Assembly (NCBI GenBank): GCA_945878135.1
Contig: CAMDUL010000021.1
Coordinates: forward strand, 1-47,347
DNA: 47,347 nt
Source of the DNA: Chthoniobacter flavus
GTDB taxonomy: Bacteria > Verrucomicrobiota > Verrucomicrobiia > Chthoniobacterales > JACTMZ01
Direction: 5' to 3'
Shown here in pieces: positions 17,468-23,729 of the stretch; position 1 is the first letter of the stretch, and each line of letters begins with the position of its first letter. A program made the translations under genes and the position numbers. The notes under the pieces are model-generated. The model had not been told where the DNA came from. It saw only the letters and a program-made list of their open reading frames with translations, and did no database searches.

Positions 17468-18610
17468 ATGTCCTTGCTCCGCACCCGCGAAGACATCGAG
17501 CGCCACGAGATTCAAACTCTCGCGCCTTTCGCCCAGCAATCGCGCGCAACCCGCGGGCGGCTCCATCCGCAACCCGCCCACCGCTGGCGCACCGAATACC
17601 AACGGGATGTGGCCCGCATCATCCACTCCGCCGCCTTCCGCCGGCTGGAATACAAAACCCAGGTCTTCCTTAACGGCACCGGCGACCACTACCGCACGCG
17701 CCTCACCCACACCATGGAAGTCGCGTCGATCAGCCGCACGCTGGCCCGCTCCCTCGGATTGAACGAGGACCTCGCCGAAGCCGTCGCCCTCGCGCACGAC
17801 CTCGGTCACTCGCCCTTCGGTCACTCCGGCGAAGAAACCCTCGACCGCCTGCTCAAGGACCACGGCGGCTTCGACCACAACGACCAGAGCCTGCGGGTCG
17901 TCACTCTGATCGAGAGCCCCTACGGGGATTTCGACGGACTCAATCTGAGCTTCGAAGTCCTCGAGGGCGTGCAAAAGCACGCCACCGCCCGCACCGCGCC
18001 CGGTCTGGGCGACTACCCCTGCGCCTGCCTCGAGGGACAAATCGCCGACTTGGCCGACGAGATCGCCTATTATTCCCATGACCTGCAGGACGGATTGGAA
18101 GCCGGACTGATCCAACCCGCGCAGCTGGCCGGCATCGCGGTTTGCGCCGATATCTCGCGCACCAACGGGCTCGACCTCGCCGGCACCGATGCCAAGACCG
18201 CCCGCTTCAGCCTCGCCCGGCTGCTTTCCAATCATCTCATCCACGACGTCCTCGAAGCCAGCGCCGCCCGCATCGCCGCCGCCGGCGTGCAGACTGCGGA
18301 CGACGTCCGCCGCCAGGAACAGCTCCTCGTCGGCTACAGCGACCGCACCGCGTCGGAAACGAAAGCACTCCGCTCGTTCCTCTACGCCAATCTCTATTTC
18401 CATCCCGAAGTCAGCTCCGCCAACCAGCGGGCCTGCGACATGATGGCCGACGTCTTCAACGCCTACCTTGCCGACCCGGGCCAGATCGGACGCGAAGCCA
18501 CCCGCCGCGTGCCGAACTGCGGACTCTACCGCGCGGCCGGCGATTACATCGCGGGAATGACCGACCGTTACCTCCTGCGCGAACATGGCCGACTCTTCCC
18601 TCGTGCCTGA
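17468..18610 (+). CDS. dgt: Deoxyguanosinetriphosphate triphosphohydrolase-like protein
   Basis: A 380-residue HD-domain enzyme expected to hydrolyse dGTP or other dNTPs to the nucleoside and tripolyphosphate, shaping the dNTP pool. The metal-binding motif is visible as His81 (RLTHTMEV) and His110-Asp111 (ALAHDLGHSPFGHSGE), with a further Asp in the LADEIAYYSHDLQDG block. The length matches the shorter bacterial group (type 2), not the 505-residue E. coli Dgt, and such proteins often act on several dNTPs. ATG 17468 follows the ABC ATPase stop by two bases, and the end overlaps the alpha/beta hydrolase gene by 26 bases. No functional link to these neighbours is evident. Confidence 0.9.
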   Translation: MSLLRTREDIERHEIQTLAPFAQQSRATRGRLHPQPAHRWRTEYQRDVARIIHSAAFRRLEYKTQVFLNGTGDHYRTRLTHTMEVASISRTLARSLGLNEDLAEAVALAHDLGHSPFGHSGEETLDRLLKDHGGFDHNDQSLRVVTLIESPYGDFDGLNLSFEVLEGVQKHATARTAPGLGDYPCACLEGQIADLADEIAYYSHDLQDGLEAGLIQPAQLAGIAVCADISRTNGLDLAGTDAKTARFSLARLLSNHLIHDVLEASAARIAAAGVQTADDVRRQEQLLVGYSDRTASETKALRSFLYANLYFHPEVSSANQRACDMMADVFNAYLADPGQIGREATRRVPNCGLYRAAGDYIAGMTDRYLLREHGRLFPRA

Positions 18611-19469
18611 TCCCGGCGGTCTCGGACCCGCCCGCCCCACGGCCCTCACCCGCTTGTGGCAGGTCCTGCGCATTGTCATTCTGGTCTGGCTCGGACTCCT
18701 CGCCTTCCTCGCCCTGTCCCAACGCTCGATGATCTACCTCCCATCCAAAAGCGATGCCGCCACCCTCGATCGCGAAGCCGCCACCCGCGGTTTCGAGCCG
18801 TGGAAAAACACCGCCGGCGACACCATCGGATACCGCAACCTCGCCGCGCCCGACGATCCGCGCCCGCCCGCGGCCGTTCTCATCACCCACGGCAACGCCG
18901 GCTACGCCCTCCACCGCACCGACTACGTCACCATTCTCCGCACCGCCGCACCCGATCGCGCCCTTTCGATCTACGTCCTCGAATACCCCGGTTACGGCGC
19001 GCGTTCCGGCCGTCCGTCGCAAGCCCACTTCCTCGCGGCCGCGAACGAAGCCCTCGCGCAAATCCCCGCCAGCCTCCCGGTCATTCTCCTCGGCGAATCG
19101 ATCGGCACCGGCGTGGCATGCGCCACCGCTTCGGCCAACGCCGAACGGGTCTCCGGGCTGCTTCTCCTCACGCCCTTCGACAGCTTGGCCAATGTCGCGC
19201 AGCACCACTACCCGCTGCTCCCCGTCCGCTGGATCCTGCGCGACCAATATCCCGCCGAAGAGTGGCTGAAAAACTACCACGGCCCGGTCGCCATCGTCCT
19301 CGCCGAAGATGACACCATCGTCCCCGCCAAATTCGGCCAAAAACTCCACCACACCTACCACGGCCCGAAAAAACTCATCATCGCGGGCGATGCCGATCAC
19401 AACGACCTCCTCCACACCCTCCCCCCACCGGCCTGGAAGGAGGCGATCACTTTCCTCCTCAACTTGTAG
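18585..19469 (+). CDS. Membrane-anchored alpha/beta hydrolase (ABHD13/BEM46-like)
   Basis: A 294-residue serine hydrolase. A single hydrophobic helix at about residues 27-45 should anchor it to the membrane with the catalytic domain outside. The fold is recognised by the oxyanion HGNAGYAL motif, the nucleophile elbow GESIGTG with Ser172, Asp242 or Asp243 in LAEDDTIVP and His272 in GDADHND. These features resemble the ABHD12/13 and BEM46 groups, whose bacterial members are esterases or lipases of unclear substrate. The gene overlaps the dGTPase end by 26 bases in another frame, which argues for the ATG 18585 start and for co-transcription. Its TAG stop is part of a GTAG-hairpin repeat at 19466. 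Confidence 0.85.
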   Translation: MADSSLVPDPGGLGPARPTALTRLWQVLRIVILVWLGLLAFLALSQRSMIYLPSKSDAATLDREAATRGFEPWKNTAGDTIGYRNLAAPDDPRPPAAVLITHGNAGYALHRTDYVTILRTAAPDRALSIYVLEYPGYGARSGRPSQAHFLAAANEALAQIPASLPVILLGESIGTGVACATASANAERVSGLLLLTPFDSLANVAQHHYPLLPVRWILRDQYPAEEWLKNYHGPVAIVLAEDDTIVPAKFGQKLHHTYHGPKKLIIAGDADHNDLLHTLPPPAWKEAITFLLNL

Positions 19470-19488
19470 CGGCGGCCTGTGACCGCCG
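19466..19488. repeat. REP-like element: GTAG followed by a hairpin
   Basis: GTAG (19466-19469) is followed by CGGCGG, a 7-base loop and CCGCCG (19470-19488). A similar GTAG-hairpin occurs at 43777-43800, sharing TTGTAGC, GCGGC and CTGTG. The layout (GTAG before a GC hairpin, downstream of a stop codon) matches REP sequences mobilised by RAYT transposases in other bacteria. Lying between convergent genes, it may also act as a terminator. Confidence 0.5.
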
Positions 19489-19525
19489 GAGCCTGTCACT
19501 CAAGTCTCCCGCTCAAGTCTCAGCC

Positions 19526-20749
19526 CTATCTTCTCCGCTTGATCCCGAACGAATACCCGCTCCGGTGCCTGCCCCCGCCCGCCGCACGCGCCTTCACGTG
19601 CGTCGCGCCCGGATCGAGCAACGTGGTGTATTTGTAATCAAACCCCTCCATCTTCAATCGCGGGATCTTCATCCCGATGAAACGCTCGATCGATTCGATC
19701 ATGGCCAAATCCTCGGCCGTCACCAGCGTGAACGCATCACCCACCGCCTGCGCACGCCCCGTGCGACCGATGCGGTGAACGTAGTCCTCCGGATGTCCGG
19801 GGATGTCGTAATTGATCACGTGCGAAACCCCTGCGATATCCAGACCGCGCGCCGCGATGTCCGTGGCCACGAGGACCTCGTAGCGCCCGTTCTTGAAGCC
19901 CTCGAGCGCTTCCTCGCGCTCCCGCTGCGTGCGGTTCGAGTGCAACGCGACAACCGAGTGGTTTTCTTTCTTCAACTGACGCGCAATGCGGTCCGCCCCG
20001 TCCTTCGTCCGGCAAAAGACCAGCACGCAATCAAAATTCGTTTTCGCCATCAGCGCCGACAGCAGATCGTATTTCTGATCCATGGCCACCGGATAAAAAG
20101 CATGCGTGACCGTCTCGGCCGGCGACATGCGCATGCCGATCTCGATTTTTTCCGGGTCATTGACCGCGAATTTGGCCAGCGACTCGATTTCCCCCGGCAT
20201 GGTGGCCGAGAAAAAGAGCGTCTGACGTTTCTTCGGCAGCTTCTGGATGATCCGCCGCACCTGGGGTAAAAATCCCATGTCGAGCATCCGGTCGACCTCG
20301 TCGAGGACGAGAAACTCGAGGCCCCCGAGCGGCACCTCGTTCTGCTCCATGAAATCGAGCAAACGCCCCGGCGTGGCCACGATGATATCCGTCCCGCGCT
20401 GCAATTCCTCCCGCTGCTTCCCGTAACCCACCCCGCCGTAGAGCAGCGTGCAAGTCAGATCGCTGAAACGTCCGTAATCACGGAACGCCGTCTCCACCTG
20501 CATGGCCAGCTCGCGCGTCGGTTCGAGCACGAGGCAACGCGGCAATTTCTGGTGCGAGCCTAGCTTGCTCAGGATGGGCAACCCGAAGGCCGCCGTTTTT
20601 CCCGTGCCCGTCTGGGCCGAACCCATCAGATCCTTGCCCGACAAAATGACCGGAATGGCCCGCAACTGGATCGGCGTGGGATCGACAAAGCCCATCGACT
20701 GAACCCCGTGCACCACATCGTCCGACAACCCCAACTCGTTAAAACCCAT
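19526..20749 (-). CDS. rhlE: DEAD-box-family ATP-dependent RNA helicase, RhlE type
   Basis: A 407-residue RNA helicase core with short ends, likely involved in ribosome assembly or RNA turnover. The Q motif (PTPIQ), motif I AQTGTGKT (45-52), Ia PTRELA, Ib TPGR, motif III SAT (181-183) and motif VI HRIGRTGRA are intact. Motif II reads DEVD (150-153) in place of DEAD; the DEVDRMLDMGF context is otherwise RhlE-like. Asp-Glu of motif II, which handle Mg2+ and catalysis, are kept, so the enzyme should still work. The C-terminus is short and basic (GIKRRR). ATG 20749 begins the normal N-terminus. It lies 80 bases downstream of the vapC stop on the same strand. Confidence 0.92.
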   Translation of the reverse strand: MGFNELGLSDDVVHGVQSMGFVDPTPIQLRAIPVILSGKDLMGSAQTGTGKTAAFGLPILSKLGSHQKLPRCLVLEPTRELAMQVETAFRDYGRFSDLTCTLLYGGVGYGKQREELQRGTDIIVATPGRLLDFMEQNEVPLGGLEFLVLDEVDRMLDMGFLPQVRRIIQKLPKKRQTLFFSATMPGEIESLAKFAVNDPEKIEIGMRMSPAETVTHAFYPVAMDQKYDLLSALMAKTNFDCVLVFCRTKDGADRIARQLKKENHSVVALHSNRTQREREEALEGFKNGRYEVLVATDIAARGLDIAGVSHVINYDIPGHPEDYVHRIGRTGRAQAVGDAFTLVTAEDLAMIESIERFIGMKIPRLKMEGFDYKYTTLLDPGATHVKARAAGGGRHRSGYSFGIKRRR

Positions 20750-20829
20750 AATTCAAGATCCGCCATCATCCCCCATCCCGCCTTGGAGGCAAAGAACAAA
20801 CTCTCCCGACTTCCTCCTCGCCGCCGTCC

Positions 20830-21237
20830 TCACGCGAACGGATCCGCCAGCTTGACCCCGCAGTGCGCGAAATCCCCCGTATTGCGCGTGGCCACCGTGA
20901 GGCCGTGCTGCAAAGCCGAGGCGGCAATGAGACTGTCCTTCACCGGCATGGCACGTCCCCCGCGCCTCAGCCGTGCCAGCAGCGCAGCCCAGACGCGGGC
21001 CGTCTCCCTATCCATCTCCAAAACCGGCAACATTTCCGCCACCCGCGCAAACCATTCCTCCAACTTCTTCCGCCGGCGCCCTGACGGCAGAAGCAGGATG
21101 CCGAATTCGATTTCGCCGAGCACGACCGCATTGACCGCAACCTCGTGCTCGTGGCGACGCAGCCAATTCAACGCTTCCGCGGACGGCGAGACTTTTGTCG
21201 CCTCACTCAGGACATTGGCATCGGCGAGGAACTTCAC
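20830..21237 (-). CDS. vapC: VapC-type PIN-domain toxin
   Basis: A 135-residue PIN-domain ribonuclease. The acidic catalytic set is visible: Asp6 in FLADANVLSE, Glu42 in GEIEFGIL, Asp101 in PVKDSLIAA and Asp122 in TRNTGDF. In VapBC systems such toxins cleave tRNA or rRNA and are held inactive by the antitoxin. GTG 21237 is chosen because it overlaps the antitoxin stop as GTGA and gives the conserved N-terminus; a longer frame to 21291 would run into the antitoxin gene. All catalytic residues are kept, so it is probably functional. rhlE follows 80 bases downstream. Confidence 0.9.
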   Translation of the reverse strand: MKFLADANVLSEATKVSPSAEALNWLRRHEHEVAVNAVVLGEIEFGILLLPSGRRRKKLEEWFARVAEMLPVLEMDRETARVWAALLARLRRGGRAMPVKDSLIAASALQHGLTVATRNTGDFAHCGVKLADPFA

Positions 21238-21464
21238 AAAGAATCCGTCGACTCCGACGCAACGGGCCGGAACCAATCTTGGGCCGGACACTCCTGCAGC
21301 AAATCAACCAGTCCGCGCGCCGGAGGCCCCGGGGTTTTCCTGAGCAAATACCGTCCCGCTTCGATCCGCTCGACTTCGAACTCGTCTCCCACCCGCAGCG
21401 AGTCCTCCCGGCGGAGCGGCGCCGGCAAAACAATCTGACCCTTGCTGGAAAGCGACGTGACCAT
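21234..21464 (-). CDS. vapB: AbrB/VapB-type antitoxin
   Basis: A 76-residue protein whose N-terminus has the swapped-hairpin AbrB DNA-binding fold: VTSLSSKGQIVLPAPLRRE, then VGDEFEVERIEAGRYLLRK. The C-terminal third (PPARGLVDLLQECPAQDWF) would wrap into the VapC groove. It should both neutralise the toxin and repress the operon. ATG 21464 gives the usual AbrB N-terminus; upstream codons to 21494 fall within the operator region and are not favoured. A perfect inverted repeat at 21468-21486 sits immediately before the start. The stop overlaps the vapC GTG. Confidence 0.88.
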   Translation of the reverse strand: MVTSLSSKGQIVLPAPLRREDSLRVGDEFEVERIEAGRYLLRKTPGPPARGLVDLLQECPAQDWFRPVASESTDSL

Positions 21465-21467
21465 AAA

Positions 21468-21486
21468 AGTAAGATAACGTCTTACT
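21468..21486. promoter_or_regulatory. Probable vapBC operator
   Basis: AGTAAGA, TAACG, TCTTACT is a perfect 7-base inverted repeat with a 5-base centre, 3 bases upstream of the vapB start. On the minus strand it overlaps a TATCTT -10-like box, so repressor binding would block transcription. The leader would be very short or absent. Autoregulation by the AbrB-type antitoxin is the family norm; binding here is inferred. Confidence 0.6.
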
Positions 21487-21518
21487 GGGACCACGCAAGC
21501 GGCTTTCCCGCCTCCGGC

Positions 21519-21971
21519 TCAGCCGACCGCCTTCCTCTTCTCCACCACCCTCACTCCCTCCACACGCATCCCCTTGTCCACCGCCTTGCCCATATCATAG
21601 AGCGTCAACGCCGCCACCGTCACCCCGGTCAAAGCCTCCATTTCCACCCCGGTGCGGGCCTGCGTCCGCACCGTGCAAGTCACCCGCACGCCGCGCGGCT
21701 TGACCGCGAACTCCACCTCCACCGCGTCGAGCGGCAAAACATGGCACAGCGGGATCAGCCCCGCCGTCTGCTTGGCCGCCTGGATCCCCGCGACCCGCGC
21801 CACGGCCAGCACATCCCCCTTCGGCAGCGCCTGCTTCTTCAACAAACGAATCGTCGCCGCCTTGCAGACCAAAGTCGCCTCGGCCACCGCCACCCGCGCC
21901 ACCACCGGCTTGGAGCCGACGTCGACCATCCGAGCCTCGCCCTTCTTGTTCACGTGGGACAATGCCTTCAT
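21519..21971 (-). CDS. moaC: Cyclic pyranopterin monophosphate synthase MoaC
   Basis: MoaC turns the 3',8-cyclo-GTP made by MoaA into cyclic pyranopterin monophosphate, the first stable molybdenum-cofactor intermediate. The 150-residue product has the conserved N-terminal MVDVGSKP, the KGDVLAVARVAGIQAAK block, the LCHVLPL active-site stretch and the METALTGVTVAALTLYDM-like region near residue 115 (here MEALTGVTVAALTLYDM), all diagnostic. ATG 21971 overlaps the moeA stop as ATGA. It is the last gene of the moaD-moaE-moeA-moaC operon. moaA, which supplies its substrate, is not in this window. Confidence 0.96.
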   Translation of the reverse strand: MKALSHVNKKGEARMVDVGSKPVVARVAVAEATLVCKAATIRLLKKQALPKGDVLAVARVAGIQAAKQTAGLIPLCHVLPLDAVEVEFAVKPRGVRVTCTVRTQARTGVEMEALTGVTVAALTLYDMGKAVDKGMRVEGVRVVEKRKAVG

Positions 21972-23110
21972 GGTGTCCGAATAAACTCTGCTTCCGATCC
22001 CGCGGCGAGCCCCGATGACGGAACCCGCACCAGCGCATCGGCCAAAGCCAGCGCGGCAAGGTCTCCGGAGCTGGTCCAAGACAGCGGACGCAAACCTTCC
22101 CGCTCCTCGACCGCCGGCCACCATGTCTCGCGCGGATTTCCCGGGATCGCCGCCTCCACGCGCCTGTTCCCCATCACCGGCCTGCGCGGTCCGCCGCGCA
22201 TGGCAGCCAACGCGGCCTCGACAAACACATGCAGGCAAACGAAGTGCGACAGCGGATTCCCCGGCAGCCCGAAGGCCCATTCCACACCGCGACGCGCGAC
22301 GATGAGCGGCTTGCCGGGCCGCACCGCGACCTTCGTGACCAATAATTCGAACCCGGCCGCCTCGAGCACCTCCGCGGTGCAATCGTGTCCGCCCACACTC
22401 GCCCCGCCGGAAACCAAGAGCAAATCCCGCCGGCCCTCGACCGCGTGCCGCAAGGCGGACGCGTCTTCGCCGACCCGCTTTTGCCGTATCCGCATTCCAG
22501 CCGCGCGCGCCCAGGCCGCAACGAGCGGCGAATTGCTGTCCCGCACTTGGCCGGCTGAGGGCACTTTGTCAGCGCTCACGATTTCGTTGCCCGTGGCCAC
22601 ATGAAGAGCATCGATCGCGCGGGTCACCATGGGCCGCACGCAACCAATGCTCGCCAGCAAACCGACCGCACCCGTTCCGAGCACGGTGCCGGCTCTGACC
22701 AACACAGTTCCCGACCTCGCGTCCTCACCGCGCCGGCGCACATGATCGCGGCCGCGCCGGACAAATCGCACGGCGCCGTCCGACTCGGTGGCATCCTCCA
22801 GCATGATTACTTCGCCATCTTCCGGAACCGCCGCACCCGTCGCGATGCGCAGAGCCTTGCCGGCCACGAGCTGGGGATGCCGCCCATCGCCCGCCCGGAT
22901 TTCTCCGCCGACGGCAAAAACTTCGGAAGCATCGTCGGCCCGGACGACATACCCGTCCACCGCCGAACGGTCGAAGGCCGGCTGGTCCTCCGGCGACCGC
23001 ACGTCCTCGCGCAGAACGCCGCCAAGCGCATCAGCCAGTTCGGTCTCCACCGCTTCACGCGCCGTGACTTCGTTGCGCAGAAGTTGCCAAACTTCGTCCA
23101 CCGTTTTCAT
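21968..23110 (-). CDS. moeA: Molybdopterin molybdenumtransferase MoeA
   Basis: MoeA inserts molybdenum into adenylylated molybdopterin to give active cofactor. At 380 residues it is slightly shorter than the E. coli protein (411). Characteristic stretches are the N-terminal AFDRSAVDGYVV loop, RIATGAAVPEDGEVIMLED, the DSNSPLVAAWARAAG block, LLVSGGASVGGHDCT and FGLPGNPLSHFV. ATG 23110 overlaps the moaE stop and the stop overlaps the moaC start, so the order and coupling of the operon are certain. The minus-strand frame is open further upstream to 23275, but that part lies inside moaE in another frame. Confidence 0.95.
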   Translation of the reverse strand: MKTVDEVWQLLRNEVTAREAVETELADALGGVLREDVRSPEDQPAFDRSAVDGYVVRADDASEVFAVGGEIRAGDGRHPQLVAGKALRIATGAAVPEDGEVIMLEDATESDGAVRFVRRGRDHVRRRGEDARSGTVLVRAGTVLGTGAVGLLASIGCVRPMVTRAIDALHVATGNEIVSADKVPSAGQVRDSNSPLVAAWARAAGMRIRQKRVGEDASALRHAVEGRRDLLLVSGGASVGGHDCTAEVLEAAGFELLVTKVAVRPGKPLIVARRGVEWAFGLPGNPLSHFVCLHVFVEAALAAMRGGPRRPVMGNRRVEAAIPGNPRETWWPAVEEREGLRPLSWTSSGDLAALALADALVRVPSSGLAAGSEAEFIRTP

Positions 23111-23487
23111 GTCGCCACCTTCTTCCAAATGGGCACCTCGCGCTTCAGTCGGTTCATGAACTCCGCCAGCATCCCGAAAGCTTCGGCGCGGTGCTTCGCT
23201 TCGACACGCACCAAGATCGACGCCGCGCCCGCCGGCACGTGTCCGATGCGGTGCATCACCTCCATGGAGTAGCACGGATAGACCGCGGACAATTCGCCTG
23301 CCAGCCGCTCCATCTCCGACCGCGCCATGGGCTCGTAGGCTTCGTAGTCCAGCCCGGCGATGACGTGTCCGTCCTCCTCGCCGCGGACGACCCCGGCAAA
23401 CTCCACCACCGCACCGGCACCATTCTCCGGACCGGTGACTCCGCGGGCCACGAGCGGCTCCCGCGTGATCTCGACCCGGATTTTCAT
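23107..23487 (-). CDS. moaE: Molybdopterin synthase catalytic subunit MoaE
   Basis: MoaE binds cyclic pyranopterin monophosphate and, with thiocarboxylated MoaD, installs the two dithiolene sulfurs. The 126-residue length is close to the family norm. Diagnostic stretches are GAVVEFAGVVR, LDYEAYEPMA, the HRIGHVPAG motif, VEAKHRAEAF and the C-terminal VPIWKK with its catalytic Lys. ATG 23487 overlaps the moaD stop as ATGA, and the end overlaps moeA, fitting stoichiometric production with its partner subunit. Confidence 0.96.
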   Translation of the reverse strand: MKIRVEITREPLVARGVTGPENGAGAVVEFAGVVRGEEDGHVIAGLDYEAYEPMARSEMERLAGELSAVYPCYSMEVMHRIGHVPAGAASILVRVEAKHRAEAFGMLAEFMNRLKREVPIWKKVAT

Positions 23488-23720
23488 CCTCCCGAAACCG
23501 GCGGGATCAAGGCCACTTCATCGTCAGGCCCGAAAATCTCCCCCGCCCCCGCATACGCCCCATTGCGCGCCAAGCGCGTTTCGGTGCGGTATCTCGCCAG
23601 TCCGGGCCAGCGGATGAGCAACAAATCCCACAACTGCGCAGCGTCGGCTTTGTCCGCGTCGACCTCGGCCTCCGCGGTGCCCGCCACCTCGCGCAGCTGC
23701 GCAAAAAAGAGGACCTTCAT
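23484..23720 (-). CDS. moaD: Molybdopterin synthase sulfur-carrier subunit MoaD
   Basis: A 78-residue ubiquitin-fold protein that carries sulfur as a C-terminal thiocarboxylate to MoaE. The start MKVLFFAQLREVAG and the terminal PPVSGG, ending in Gly-Gly, are typical; the double glycine is needed for adenylation and sulfur loading. ATG 23720 is the first gene of the moaD-moaE-moeA-moaC operon. The opposite-strand ATPase begins only 9 bases away, so the promoter of this operon must lie inside the 5' end of that gene, or the ATPase starts later than annotated. Confidence 0.94.
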   Translation of the reverse strand: MKVLFFAQLREVAGTAEAEVDADKADAAQLWDLLLIRWPGLARYRTETRLARNGAYAGAGEIFGPDDEVALIPPVSGG

Positions 23721-23729
23721 CGCCGCATC

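Noticed and set aside
19499-19521. 10-base direct repeat CTCAAGTCTC next to the REP-like hairpin
   Set aside because: Two copies only and no sign of a CRISPR or an iteron array.
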